This document shows, piece after piece, positions 8,870-18,032 of a stretch of 52,102 nucleotides of DNA (position 1 is its first letter; every line of letters starts with the position of its first letter). The DNA is from an uncultured Hyphomicrobiales bacterium. Lineage in GTDB: Bacteria; Pseudomonadota; Alphaproteobacteria; Rhizobiales; Devosiaceae. The stretch is from positions 1 through 52,102 of the forward strand of contig CAIMLX010000092.1 in NCBI GenBank assembly GCA_903842455.1, in the 5' to 3' direction. The notes below the pieces were generated by a model. The model had not been told where the DNA came from and did not search any database. It saw only the letters and a list, made by a program, of their open reading frames with translations. Position numbers and translations under genes: made by a program.

Positions 8870-9706
8870 TCAGTTGCTCGAGTAGAAGATGTGCGAACCG
8901 ATCGTTGCGACGCGGCGGAACTTCTGGCCCCAACTGGGGGACACACCGGTGGTGTGGTAGAACAGCGCGGAGTCCGGGATCACGCCAGGCCTGTCGCCGG
9001 TCTGGAATTCGTAGAAGGCCGTTTCGGCCATCTTCACCGAACGGTTCCAGGCGGCGCGCTCGTTGCCCGCGTCCGACCGGCCGTCGCAGGCGAAGGTGAA
9101 CTGGCACTTGTAACGGCCCTTGTCGGCGTTCTGGAACACCACGCCGCAAATGGTCGAGGGATACTTCTTCGAGAAGGCCCGGTTGATGATCACGTTGGCC
9201 ACGGCCAACTGACCCTCACGGGATTCACCGCGTGCCTCGTGGTAGATCGCCTGGGCGAGGCAGGTCTTCTCGCTGTCCGCCAGCTTCACCTTCTTCATGG
9301 TGGGGACGAAGGCTTCCTCGGCATAGCTGGAGAGCACGTCGGCCGTCAGCGCCGGGCGGTCGGAGCGGTCGGCCGCCTCGATGGCGTCAAGCGCCTGGTT
9401 CTGCCGGCGGGCGATATAGCCCATCAGCACTTCCTCGGTCAGCTCGGGAGCTGCCGCAGGCACCTCGAACGCATCGAAGGACTGCAACTGCTGCTTGCGG
9501 TCCACATAGGCCTGAAGCACTGCATTGGTGAGCCTGGGCTGGCTGGCGGAGTAGAACTCCTCACGCTTTTCGGCCACCGATGCGGTGAGCGGCAGTGGAA
9601 CCACCTGGTCGCGGACCAGTTCTTCAGCAGACGACGGTGCAAAGCTGATCAGCAGCACAAAGGCTGCCGCGACGAACACCATGACGTGCGTGAAGACACG
9701 CATCAT
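8870..9706 (-). CDS. Cell-wall hydrolase, SleB-type Hydrolase_2 domain, 279 aa
   Basis: An N-terminal signal/anchor (about residues 8-27, VMVFVAAAFVLLISFAPSSA) exports the protein. A helical linker precedes the C-terminal catalytic domain beginning CLAQAIYHEARGE (Glu157 is the probable catalytic acid). That domain continues with GQLAVANVIINR, CQFTFACDG and DSALFYHTTGVSPSW, the hallmarks of SleB/CwlJ peptidoglycan hydrolases. In non-sporulating alphaproteobacteria these are lytic transglycosylase-like envelope-remodelling enzymes. The start uses the first of two tandem ATGs (9706/9703). A TTAACCAT motif lies 137 bases upstream, a possible cell-cycle (CtrA) control site. Confidence 0.88.
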   Translation of the reverse strand: MMRVFTHVMVFVAAAFVLLISFAPSSAEELVRDQVVPLPLTASVAEKREEFYSASQPRLTNAVLQAYVDRKQQLQSFDAFEVPAAAPELTEEVLMGYIARRQNQALDAIEAADRSDRPALTADVLSSYAEEAFVPTMKKVKLADSEKTCLAQAIYHEARGESREGQLAVANVIINRAFSKKYPSTICGVVFQNADKGRYKCQFTFACDGRSDAGNERAAWNRSVKMAETAFYEFQTGDRPGVIPDSALFYHTTGVSPSWGQKFRRVATIGSHIFYSSN

Positions 9707-9842
9707 TGGCGCAAACGAGCTTGCTCGCAATCTGCCTACCTTCCCCCGACACCGCCCCCTAGGCAGCACCAGCTTGGCTAGTTTCCCTGCCCGGCAAGCT
9801 AGCCGAGCGCGTGAAAGGATGGAACCCAGAATTTACCGTTAC

Positions 9843-9850
9843 TTAACCAT
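9843..9850 (+). promoter_or_regulatory. Candidate CtrA half-site
   Basis: The sequence TTAACCAT matches the half-site reported for CtrA in Rhizobiales, inside an A/T-rich patch upstream of the SleB-like hydrolase. A single 8-mer is weak evidence, but wall-remodelling genes are typical CtrA targets. Confidence 0.35.
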
Positions 9851-10079
9851 GAACGTTAGGTTCTAAAAATTACGTTAATGGCCGCCGCACCGCTGCGAAA
9901 CCCCTGAATTTGCTCGAGTTTCGGGAGGGTATCCGGAGTCTTTCCCGGATCGATAAAAGTTAATCGACCCGAATCGTTGCCGCGAGGCCACATCGGCGGC
10001 CTCCGCTCGACGATCTCACCGATGGAATCGGATGAAGGGTTTGGCGGGCGCCGACATGCCAGATCGCCGCCGCAGAAAC

Positions 10080-10105
10080 GGGATATAAAGCTTTCTTTAT
10101 GTCCC
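10080..10105. promoter_or_regulatory. Palindromic operator ahead of ahcY, SahR-like
   Basis: The arms GGGATATAAAG (10080-10090) and CTTTATGTCCC (10095-10105) are inverted with one T/G mismatch around a 4-base centre, 68 bases before the ahcY ATG. The ATAAAG...CTTTAT core resembles the binding motif of SahR, the ArsR-type regulator of S-adenosylhomocysteine recycling genes in proteobacteria. The palindrome is seen directly; the regulator's identity is inferred. Confidence 0.6.
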
Positions 10106-10173
10106 GTGTTGCCGCCGCGTCCCTCATTCTCTATAAGGCGCGTCACTAACCCCAGAACTCACGGAGCCGGCTC

Positions 10174-11571
10174 ATGGCCAACACCGATTATATCGTCACC
10201 GACATTGGCCTCGCCGATTTCGGCCGCAAGGAAATCGGCATGGCCGAGATCGAGATGCCGGGCCTGATGGCCATCCGCGAAGAATATGCGGCGGCGCAGC
10301 CGCTGAAGGGCGCCCGCATCGCCGGCTCGCTCCACATGACGATCCAGACTGCCGTGCTGATCGAGACGCTCGTCGCGCTCGGCGCCGACGTCCGCTGGGT
10401 GTCGTGCAACATCTTCTCGACCCAGGATCATGCCGCGGCCGCCATCGCCGCCGCCGGTATCCCGGTGTTCGCCAAGAAGGGCGAGAGCCTCGAAGAGTAC
10501 TGGGACTATACCGACCGCATGATGGAATGGCCGGGCGGCCAGACCCCCAACATGATCCTCGACGATGGCGGCGACGCAACCATGCTGGTGCTGACCGGCG
10601 CCAAGGCCGAGACCGACCTGTCGGTCCTCGGCAATCCGCATTCGGAGGAAGAAGAGATCTTCTACGCGCTGATCAAAAAGCGCCTCGCCAAGGACCCGAC
10701 GTTCTATTCGCGCATCAAGGCGCAGATCCGCGGCGTCTCCGAAGAGACCACCACGGGCGTGATGCGGCTCTATCAGCTGCAGCAGAAGGGCGAACTGCCC
10801 TTCCCGGCGATCAACGTCAACGACTCGGTTACCAAGTCGAAGTTCGACAACAAGTACGGCACGCGTGAATCGCTGGTCGATGCCATCCGGCGCGGCACCG
10901 ACGTGATGCTGGCCGGCAAGGTAGCCATCGTCTGTGGCTATGGCGACGTCGGCAAGGGCTCGGCCCAGTCGCTGCGCGGCGCCGGCGCCCGCGTTCTCGT
11001 CACCGAAGTCGATCCGATCTGCGCCCTGCAGGCGGCAATGGACGGCTACGAGGTGGTGACGCTGACCGACGCGGCGCACCGCGCCGACATCGTTGTCACC
11101 GCTACCGGCAACAAGGATGTCGTCACCCTCGACGACATCCGCGGCCTTAAGGACATGGCGATCGTCTGCAACATCGGCCACTTCGACAACGAGATCCAGG
11201 TTGCGGAACTGCGCAACTACAAGTGGATCAACGTGAAGCCGCAGGTCGATATCGTCGAGCTGGCTCCGGGCAGGCGCATCGTGCTGCTGAGTGAAGGCCG
11301 CCTCGTCAACCTCGGCAACGCCACCGGCCACCCGAGCTTCGTGATGAGCGCATCCTTCGCCAACCAGACGCTGGCGCAGATCGAGCTGTGGACCAACGGG
11401 GCGAACCTCGCCAACGAAGTGCACGTGCTGCCCAAGCACCTCGACGAAAAGGTCGCCGAACTCCACCTGGCCAAGCTCGGCGCCAAGCTGACCAAGCTCT
11501 CCAAGGGCCAGGCCGACTACATCGGCGTTTCTGCCGAAGGTCCGTTCAAGTCAGGCGCCTACCGCTACTGA
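10174..11571 (+). CDS. ahcY: Adenosylhomocysteinase (SAH hydrolase), 465 aa
   Basis: It hydrolyses S-adenosylhomocysteine to adenosine and homocysteine, relieving product inhibition of methyltransferases. The N-terminal region contains [16 protein letters not shown] and [15 protein letters not shown]. The NAD-binding Rossmann motif GYGDVG lies at residues 255-260. The C-terminus ends in the usual K-x-x-x-YRY (PFKSGAYRY), whose Lys-Tyr contacts the cofactor of the neighbouring subunit. The length includes the roughly 40-residue insertion typical of bacterial enzymes. A palindromic operator lies upstream and a terminator follows at 11593. The gene lies just before divL, as in other alphaproteobacteria. 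Confidence 0.97.
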   Translation: MANTDYIVTDIGLADFGRKEIGMAEIEMPGLMAIREEYAAAQPLKGARIAGSLHMTIQTAVLIETLVALGADVRWVSCNIFSTQDHAAAAIAAAGIPVFAKKGESLEEYWDYTDRMMEWPGGQTPNMILDDGGDATMLVLTGAKAETDLSVLGNPHSEEEEIFYALIKKRLAKDPTFYSRIKAQIRGVSEETTTGVMRLYQLQQKGELPFPAINVNDSVTKSKFDNKYGTRESLVDAIRRGTDVMLAGKVAIVCGYGDVGKGSAQSLRGAGARVLVTEVDPICALQAAMDGYEVVTLTDAAHRADIVVTATGNKDVVTLDDIRGLKDMAIVCNIGHFDNEIQVAELRNYKWINVKPQVDIVELAPGRRIVLLSEGRLVNLGNATGHPSFVMSASFANQTLAQIELWTNGANLANEVHVLPKHLDEKVAELHLAKLGAKLTKLSKGQADYIGVSAEGPFKSGAYRY

Positions 11572-11592
11572 TCGGCAACCGATCAAGCTTCC

Positions 11593-11619
11593 AAGGGGCG
11601 CCCATCGGGCGCCCTTTTT
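11593..11619 (+). terminator. Rho-independent terminator of ahcY
   Basis: A GGGCGCCC stem pairs with GGGCGCCC around an ATC loop (11596-11614), followed directly by TTTTTG. It lies 22 bases after the ahcY stop. Confidence 0.88.
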
Positions 11620-11678
11620 GTTTATGTTGCGCATCGGACTCACCGCTCGAAAATAATCCTGGCAAAACTGCCGGCACG

Positions 11679-11693
11679 TTAACGAAGCGTTCA
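11679..11693 (+). promoter_or_regulatory. Candidate CtrA site upstream of divL
   Basis: TTAA (11679-11682), seven bases, then TTCA (11690-11693): one mismatch from the TTAA-N7-TTAA CtrA consensus, about 240 bases ahead of the divL start. It is suggestive because DivL acts in the CtrA pathway, but the motif is short. Confidence 0.3.
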
Positions 11694-11934
11694 CTGTTCG
11701 GACCGGGGTCAACTCCCTATCTGGTACCGATCCCCGCTGTTCACATGCAATTTGACTCTTTTTGCGCGAATCCGAGGCCGCTATTGTCCAGTGATTCGCT
11801 GGTTACGGGTTTGGACCAGCGAGCGGCGCGGCGAATCGAGTTGAGGCTCGGCGCGTTTTCCATCGAGTGCGGAGTTTGGCACTTCCGGTCCCGCCGGGAG
11901 TCCGCAGTGGATTCATAGATTTTAGGGGCAGCGC

Positions 11935-14361
11935 ATGGCGCCGGATATACTCCGGAACGTATTCGGATTCGCGGGGCTTACCGCCAGCCTCGTCACCCTG
12001 TTCAGCGCTTCTCCGTCGCTTGCTCAAGGCATGACCGCCACGAACATCATGGGAGCCGCTCCGGTGGCGATCGCGCTGGGCGCCGGCGCCTTTGCGCTGC
12101 TCGCCGCAGCCGTGATGCGCCGCGTGCTGCGTGATGGCCGCCAGGCGAACGACAAGGCCACCGAACAGGTGGCCACGCTCCGAGCCCGGGTCGACGAGTA
12201 CGAAGCGCTGCTGAGTGGCGCCCGCGAAATGGTGGTGCTGTGGACCGATGCCGGTGCCGGCCCGCGTTTCCTCGGCCAGGCCTCCGTGCTGCTGCCGCCC
12301 GGCCGCCGTCCCGAAGCAGTGCTCGATTTCAGCTCATGGCTGCTCGATGCCGACGCCGACGCGATGGCCCGCGCCATCGAGGGTCTGCGCGTCAATGCGC
12401 GCTCTTTCGAACTGACGCTCCGTACCCGCGAGGGCAAGGTCGTGCGCGCCGCTGGCTCGCTGCTCGGCAACGGCACCGCCCTCCGCCTCCGCCCCGCCAT
12501 CACGTCGGCGCCCGAGGTGATGGCAGTGCCCGACCCGGTCGCGGCGCCCGACCGGGCCACGGCCCGCACCGTGCTGGGCAACCTTGCCCGCCCGGCCTTC
12601 CTGCGCGATGCCAAGGGTCGGCTGGTGTTCGTCAACCAGGCCTACCACGACCTCGCCCGGGCCCTGGGCAAGAAGAGCACCGACGCCGAGCCGGCCCTGC
12701 TGATCGACTTCACGGCGCTGCAGCGCAACACCGGGCGCGAGGCAGCAGCGATCACGCTGGGCGACCTCGGCCCGCACGAACTGGTGGAGTTCCCGCTCGA
12801 AGGCGGCTCAGCCGGCTACCTGCAGCCGCGGCCAGCCGGGGCACCTGCCGAAAAGGATGCCAGCCTCGCCCACATCTCTGCGATCATCGATGCGCTCGCC
12901 ACGCCGATCGCCATCTTCAATGCCGGCCGCGAACTGGTGCAGTTCAATCGCGCCTATGTCGCGCTGTGGGGCATCGATCCGGGCTGGCTGAAGCTCGGGA
13001 TGGACGAGCGCGGCATCCTCGACAAGCTGCGGACCGAAGGCAAGCTACCCAACGAGCCCGACTACCAGGGCTGGCGGGCGCGTCACCTTGCGTCCTACAC
13101 GCTCAAGGTACCGAAGGAACTTGAGCCCTGGCACTTGCCCGATGGGCGCACTGTGCAGGTCATCGCCGCGCCGGCAGGGCCCAAGGGCGGGGTGATCTAT
13201 GTGTTTGAGGACATCACCGACCAGTTGATCCTCAAAAGCCAGCACAAGGCCGTGCTCGATGTGCAGCGTTCGACCCTGAACGCCCTCACCGAAGCTGTCG
13301 CCGTGTTTGGCACCAATGGCCGGCTGACCCTCTGCAACCCGCGCCTCTCGACGATGTGGAAGCTGCCGACCAACCTCTTGGGCAGCAATCCGCACATCGA
13401 TCAGGTCAGCGAGGCTGCGGCCAAGGCGCTGCCCGAGGACGGCGCCACCATCTGGCGCGACCTCAAGAAGTCGATCATCGACCTCAACCCGACCCGTTCC
13501 GACCAGCAGGGCCGCATCACCCGCGCCGACGGCAAGCTGATCGACTACGCCACCACGCGCCTGCCCGACGGGCAGACCATGATGACCTTCCTCGATGTCA
13601 CCGAAAGCGCCAACTACCAGCGCGTGCTGAAGGAACGCAACGACGCCCTCGTAACCGCCGACCGGCTGAAGGACGCCTTCGTGCAGAACGTCTCCTACGA
13701 ACTGCGCTCGCCCCTCACCAACATCATCGGCTTCGCCGACCTGCTCGCCTCGGGCACGGCGGGCGCGCTCAACGACAAGCAGCGCACCTATACCGACTAC
13801 ATCCGCGCCTCGTCGGTCACCCTCGGCGTGCTCATCGACAACATCCTCGACCTGCAGACCGTCGATGCCGGTATCGCCGAACTGCGTCCCGAACTGCAGG
13901 ACGTGACCACCCTGGTCGAGAAGGCGCGCGCAGGTCTGATGGCGACCGATGGGGCCCAGTCGATCAACCTGTCGATCGACATCGAGCCCGACCTGCCGCC
14001 CTTCATCGCCGATGGCACCCGCATCGTGCAGGTGCTCTACAACCTGCTGTCGAACGCCGCCCGTTTCTCCGAACCGGGGAGCCGCATCCACCTCGCCGTT
14101 TCGGGCCGCAGCGGGCGTATCCAGTTCGTCGTCGAGGATGACGGCGCGCCGATGTCCGACGAAATGCGCAACGCCATGCTCGGCAACGACAATGCCTCGG
14201 CGTCCGCCCGACAGCGCGGCGCAGGGCTTGGCCTCGCCATCGTCCGGGCCTTCGTATCGCTGCATGGCGGCACCATCAGCCTCGAAAAGCGCGAGCCGCG
14301 CGGCAGCCGCATCATCGTCAGCCTGCCCAGCGACGCGGCCATGGCCGGCGCGGCGGAGTAA
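11935..14361 (+). CDS. divL: DivL-like atypical histidine kinase, 808 aa
   Basis: DivL is a pseudo-kinase that controls the CckA-ChpT-CtrA cell-cycle relay in alphaproteobacteria. The H-box reads FVQNVSYELRSPLTN: the position normally held by the phospho-acceptor His is Tyr588, the hallmark of DivL. An N-terminal signal-like segment and a TM around residues 40-62 are followed by several PAS-like domains (for example about 310-425 and 440-560). The HATPase then shows NLLSNAARFSEPG and GAGLGLAIVRAF near residues 762-773. The position between ahcY and tsaE agrees with Caulobacter and rhizobial divL. The start ATG at 11935 follows AGGGGCAGCGC. Confidence 0.9.
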   Translation: MAPDILRNVFGFAGLTASLVTLFSASPSLAQGMTATNIMGAAPVAIALGAGAFALLAAAVMRRVLRDGRQANDKATEQVATLRARVDEYEALLSGAREMVVLWTDAGAGPRFLGQASVLLPPGRRPEAVLDFSSWLLDADADAMARAIEGLRVNARSFELTLRTREGKVVRAAGSLLGNGTALRLRPAITSAPEVMAVPDPVAAPDRATARTVLGNLARPAFLRDAKGRLVFVNQAYHDLARALGKKSTDAEPALLIDFTALQRNTGREAAAITLGDLGPHELVEFPLEGGSAGYLQPRPAGAPAEKDASLAHISAIIDALATPIAIFNAGRELVQFNRAYVALWGIDPGWLKLGMDERGILDKLRTEGKLPNEPDYQGWRARHLASYTLKVPKELEPWHLPDGRTVQVIAAPAGPKGGVIYVFEDITDQLILKSQHKAVLDVQRSTLNALTEAVAVFGTNGRLTLCNPRLSTMWKLPTNLLGSNPHIDQVSEAAAKALPEDGATIWRDLKKSIIDLNPTRSDQQGRITRADGKLIDYATTRLPDGQTMMTFLDVTESANYQRVLKERNDALVTADRLKDAFVQNVSYELRSPLTNIIGFADLLASGTAGALNDKQRTYTDYIRASSVTLGVLIDNILDLQTVDAGIAELRPELQDVTTLVEKARAGLMATDGAQSINLSIDIEPDLPPFIADGTRIVQVLYNLLSNAARFSEPGSRIHLAVSGRSGRIQFVVEDDGAPMSDEMRNAMLGNDNASASARQRGAGLGLAIVRAFVSLHGGTISLEKREPRGSRIIVSLPSDAAMAGAAE

Positions 14362-14364
14362 GCA

Positions 14365-14805
14365 GTGGAGCCCCTGCTCCTCGCCGATGACGACGCGACC
14401 GCCGCCCTCGGCCGCCGCCTCGCAGCGGCGCTCAAGCCCGGCGACCTGATCCTGCTGCACGGGGATCTCGGCGCCGGCAAGACGGCACTGTCCCGAACCA
14501 TCGTCCGCACCCTGATGGGCGACGACAGGCTCGATGTCCCCTCCCCCAGCTTCGCCCTGGTGCAACCCTACGACGGCAATGGCCACAGCGTGCTCCACAC
14601 CGACCTCTACCGCATCCGCGACCCGCGCGAAGTCGACGAACTCGGCCTTTTCGACCGGCCGGAAACGATCGTGCTGTGCGAATGGCCCGAGCGCGGCGGC
14701 GAGGCGTTCACCCACAGAGCAACGGGCGAAGTCTCGCTGAGCATCCCGCCAAGCGGGGCAGGGCGGCTGGCCGAGGTCACGTTCGCTGATGGGCGGCAAT
14801 TCTAG
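14365..14805 (+). CDS. tsaE: TsaE, tRNA threonylcarbamoyladenosine biosynthesis ATPase, 146 aa
   Basis: TsaE is the ATPase of the TsaB-TsaD-TsaE complex that makes t6A37 in ANN-decoding tRNAs. The Walker A motif GDLGAGKT is at residues 33-40. SPSFALVQPY and HTDLYRIRDPREVDELGL match family motifs (the DLYR and E(L)xxLG segments), and the CEWPERGG segment follows near the C-terminus. Translation starts at GTG 14365, three bases after the divL stop, suggesting coupling. Many rhizobial relatives have a kinase and a nucleotidyltransferase next; here a palindromic repeat follows instead. Confidence 0.93.
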   Translation: MEPLLLADDDATAALGRRLAAALKPGDLILLHGDLGAGKTALSRTIVRTLMGDDRLDVPSPSFALVQPYDGNGHSVLHTDLYRIRDPREVDELGLFDRPETIVLCEWPERGGEAFTHRATGEVSLSIPPSGAGRLAEVTFADGRQF

Positions 14806-14820
14806 CAGCCGTAGCCACAT

Positions 14821-14991
14821 CGCCTCCTCCCCCTTGGCGGGGGAGGATAGCGGCGCTAGGCGCGAAGCGCCGTAGCAAAGCTGAGGAGAGGGGGTCAACG
14901 CCCCAATTCCCACGCTGCCCCCCTCTCCTCAGTTTCGCTAGGCGGCAAGCCGCCAAGCTTCACTATCTTCCCCGCCGAGGGGGAGGAGGCG
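14821..14991. repeat. Large nested inverted repeat, copy C (distinct family)
   Basis: The left arm starts CGCCTCCTCCCCCTTGGCGG at 14821 and faces its near complement ending GGGGGAGGAGGCG at 14991. Internal arms CTGAGGAGAGGGGG (about 14880) and CCCCCTCTCCTCAG (about 14921) pair as well. It resembles copies A and B in design but not in arm sequence. It fills most of the 251-base tsaE-addB gap. Confidence 0.8.
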
Positions 14992-15056
14992 CCAACGGCC
15001 GCCATCAATACCATCTCGACTGGACATCCCCCTCCCCACCCGTTCAACTCCGCGCC

Positions 15057-18032
15057 ATGCGCCGCGACTCGCTTTTCACCATCGCTCCCCATGCGCCGTT
15101 CCTCCCGACCCTTGTCGATCGGGTGCTGGACGGGACGCTGCTGCGCGACTGGCAGCGCGACGGCGCCTTCTGGCTGTCGGACGTCACCATCATCCTCCCC
15201 ACCCGCCGCTCGCGCCTGGCGCTGGCGGCGGAGTTCGCCAACAAGCTCGGCGGCACCGTGCTGCTCCCCGACATCCGCACCTTCGGCGGCGAGCAGGCGG
15301 AGGAGGAGCCGTTCCTGCCGCCCTACGACGTGCCGCCCAGCGCCCGGGCGGCCTCGCCGCTCGAGCGCCGGCTGGCGCTGAGCCGCCTCGTCCGCGCCTT
15401 CGCCGAGCAGGCCGGCAGCTTCGCCACGCCGCCGAGCGCGTCCGAAGTGTTCTGGCTCGCCGACTCGCTGGGCACCGTGTTCGACGACCTCACGATCGAG
15501 GGCGTGCCCGCCAGTGCCCTGCGCGAACTGGTGCCCGAGGAACTGGCCGGGAACTGGCAGCAGATCCTGCAGTTTCTCGAGGTCGCGCTCACCTACTGGC
15601 CGCAGCACCTCGAAGCCATCGGCAAGACCGACGCCGCGCAGGCCCGCAATGAGCGCCTCGCCCGGCAGGCCGATGCGGCGATCCACCTCTACGGCGACCG
15701 TCCGGTGATTGCCGCGGGCTCCACCGGCTCGATCCCGGCGACGGCAAGCCTGCTTGCCGCCATCGCCGACCTGCCGCGCGGCGCGGTGCTGCTGCCGGGC
15801 CTCGACGCCTCGTTCTCGCCCCAGCAGCACGACCTGATGCTGAAGGGCGAGGCAACCGAGAGCCACCCGCAATTCGTGCTGATGAAGCTGCTCCGCCGCC
15901 TTGGCGCCGCGGTCTCCGACGTCATCGAACTGGCTGGCGACCACCCACGCACCCGCCTCGTCCGCGCCGCCCTCGCCCCGGCGGCAGAGACCCCGGCCTG
16001 GGCGGCGCAGCGGGCGGCCATCGACGTCGACGCAGCGCTTCACGGCATCGGCATCCTCGCCGCGCCCAATGCCGATACCGAGGCGCGCGCCATCGCGCTC
16101 GCCGCCCGCGCCAGCCTCGCCGAGGGCCAGACGGTCGGCATCATCGCCCGCGACCAGACGCTGGCCCGCCGCATCGCCGTCGAGCTGAAGCGGTACGGCG
16201 TCAATGTCGACGACGCCGCCGGCACGCCGCTCTACCAGTCCGCCGCCGGCCGCCTCGCCCGGCAGGTCCTCGCCGTCGCCGCCGGCAACTTCGCCGCCGT
16301 CGATACCGTCGCGCTCCTCCGCAACGCAGCGATCAATCTCGGCCGCGAACGCCGGGAGGTGTGGAGATGCGCCGACGATCTCGACTGGCACCTGCGCCGC
16401 GAACGGCCGAAGGAAGCTGGGCTGCCCGGCCTGCTCGGGCTCGGCAAGTCCGAGCTCGGGCTCGGCAAATCCGAAGTCCAGCACGAACTGCTGACGGCCC
16501 TCGGCACCGCACTCGCCCCGGCGATGACGCTGATGGCAAAGCCCAGCCTCACCGCCGCCGACCTCGCCGCTGCACTGGTTGCGTCGATCGATGGGCTGAT
16601 CGGCGATACCGACCTTCCTGGCCTGCCCGAGTTCCGGCGCTGGGCCGAAGAGGTCGAGAGTCTCGGTCCGTCCGGCACGCCCTTCCCGCCGCAGTTGCTC
16701 GACTCGGTGCTCAACGCCCTGCTCGCCGGCGCCACCGCCGCCGGACGCCCGACCGAGCGCGACGACATCGCCATCTGGGGCGAACTCGAGGCCCGGCTGC
16801 AATCGCCCGACCTGATGATCCTCGCCGGCGTCAACGAGGACATCTGGCCACCCGTCGCAGATCCCGGTCCATGGCTCAGCCGCGGCATGCGGCTCGGCAT
16901 CGGGCTCGAGCCGCCCGAACGCCGACAGGGGCAGGCGGCGCACGATTTCGCCATGGCAGTCGGCAATGCCAGGGTGCTGATTGCCTACGCCAGACGCATC
17001 GGCACCTCGCCCGCCCTGCCCTCGCCACTGCTGCAGCGGCTCGATGCGTTCATGGGCGAAGAGGCGGCGAAGGCTCTCCGCCAGCAGGGCGCCCGCTGGC
17101 TCGCCGATGCCCAGGCCATCGACTATGCCGGCATCCCGCGTCCGGCACCGCGTCCGGCGCCGAACCCGCCAGCGAAGGATCGTCCGCGCCGCCTCTCGAT
17201 CACCGAGATCGAGCCGCTGATGCGCTCGCCCTACGACATCTACGCCAAGCACGTGCTGCGCCTGCGCAAGCTGGAGCCGCTCGGCACCGAACCGAGTGCC
17301 CGCGAGCGCGGCACCATGATCCACAACGTGTTCGAGCAGGCGGTAGCGGCCGATCTCGACCTCGAGTCCGGCCAGGCGCTGGGCGACATGATGGAGATGG
17401 CGCAGCGGGCCTTTGCCGGGCTCGACGCCATCAAGGAACGGCGCGACATCTGGCTCAAGCGCTTCGAGCGCGCCGCGGTGCAGTTCCTCGCCTACGAGCG
17501 GGGCCGGGATGATCAGATCGCCCAGCGCCACGCCGAACGAAAGGGCGAGTGGCCCTTCCCGACCCTCGATGGCTTCGTGCTTGTCGGCAAGGCGGACCGG
17601 ATCGACGTCCGGCGCGACGGTACGCTCGAGATCATCGACTTCAAGACCGGCGGCGTGCCCAGCCCCGGCGACATGCGCAATTTCGATGCGCCGCAGCTCC
17701 TGCTCGAAGCCGCCATGGCGAATGCCGGGAGCTTCGCCGAGATTGGCCCGCGCCAGACCTCCGAACTCACCTACATCAAGATCGGCCTCGGCCCCGCCGC
17801 CTTCCAGGTGACGCCGTTCAGGCTGCCCAAGGGCATGGTGCTGATGGACGCCGTGGACGAGATCGTCCGCCGCATGCAGCGGCATGTCGATGCGTTCCTG
17901 CTGAAGCCAGCGCCGATGATTCCGCGGGTCCGGCCGCGCGTCGAAACCGGCCGCAAATCCTACCCCGGCGACTACGACCACCTCGCCCGCACCGACGAGT
18001 GGACCCTCACGGCCGGAGTCGATGATCCATGA
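15057..18032 (+). CDS. addB: AddB, double-strand break repair nuclease subunit, 991 aa
   Basis: AddB is the partner of AddA in the AddAB helicase-nuclease, which resects double-strand breaks for RecA loading. The N-terminal region has a degenerate helicase fold without a Walker A (LPTRRSRLALAAEFANKLGG). The C-terminal PD-(D/E)XK nuclease is recognisable from SITEIEPLMRSPYDIYAKHVL, GKADRIDV and EIIDFKTG (Asp861, Lys863). Size and order match the alphaproteobacterial form. The final codons overlap the addA start by 11 bases. The start ATG at 15057 sits close to the upstream palindrome and no strong ribosome site is seen. Confidence 0.95.
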   Translation: MRRDSLFTIAPHAPFLPTLVDRVLDGTLLRDWQRDGAFWLSDVTIILPTRRSRLALAAEFANKLGGTVLLPDIRTFGGEQAEEEPFLPPYDVPPSARAASPLERRLALSRLVRAFAEQAGSFATPPSASEVFWLADSLGTVFDDLTIEGVPASALRELVPEELAGNWQQILQFLEVALTYWPQHLEAIGKTDAAQARNERLARQADAAIHLYGDRPVIAAGSTGSIPATASLLAAIADLPRGAVLLPGLDASFSPQQHDLMLKGEATESHPQFVLMKLLRRLGAAVSDVIELAGDHPRTRLVRAALAPAAETPAWAAQRAAIDVDAALHGIGILAAPNADTEARAIALAARASLAEGQTVGIIARDQTLARRIAVELKRYGVNVDDAAGTPLYQSAAGRLARQVLAVAAGNFAAVDTVALLRNAAINLGRERREVWRCADDLDWHLRRERPKEAGLPGLLGLGKSELGLGKSEVQHELLTALGTALAPAMTLMAKPSLTAADLAAALVASIDGLIGDTDLPGLPEFRRWAEEVESLGPSGTPFPPQLLDSVLNALLAGATAAGRPTERDDIAIWGELEARLQSPDLMILAGVNEDIWPPVADPGPWLSRGMRLGIGLEPPERRQGQAAHDFAMAVGNARVLIAYARRIGTSPALPSPLLQRLDAFMGEEAAKALRQQGARWLADAQAIDYAGIPRPAPRPAPNPPAKDRPRRLSITEIEPLMRSPYDIYAKHVLRLRKLEPLGTEPSARERGTMIHNVFEQAVAADLDLESGQALGDMMEMAQRAFAGLDAIKERRDIWLKRFERAAVQFLAYERGRDDQIAQRHAERKGEWPFPTLDGFVLVGKADRIDVRRDGTLEIIDFKTGGVPSPGDMRNFDAPQLLLEAAMANAGSFAEIGPRQTSELTYIKIGLGPAAFQVTPFRLPKGMVLMDAVDEIVRRMQRHVDAFLLKPAPMIPRVRPRVETGRKSYPGDYDHLARTDEWTLTAGVDDP

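Larger units (their letters stand above)
9707..10173. other. Divergent intergenic region, wall hydrolase / ahcY
   Basis: No gene is seen. It holds a TTAACCAT motif at 9843-9850 within an A/T-rich patch (9838-9880) and a long palindrome at 10080-10105. I looked for a SAM- or SAH-sensing riboswitch ahead of ahcY and could not recognise one. Confidence 0.6.
11572..11934. other. Intergenic region ahcY / divL
   Basis: It holds the ahcY terminator and, at 11679-11693, a TTAA-N7-TTCA string close to the full CtrA consensus. No gene is supported; the short frames here have no ribosome site or conserved look. Confidence 0.5.

Noticed and set aside
9880-10173. A SAM- or SAH-riboswitch before ahcY
   Set aside because: I could not find the conserved helices of these riboswitches; the palindrome at 10080 explains regulation better.
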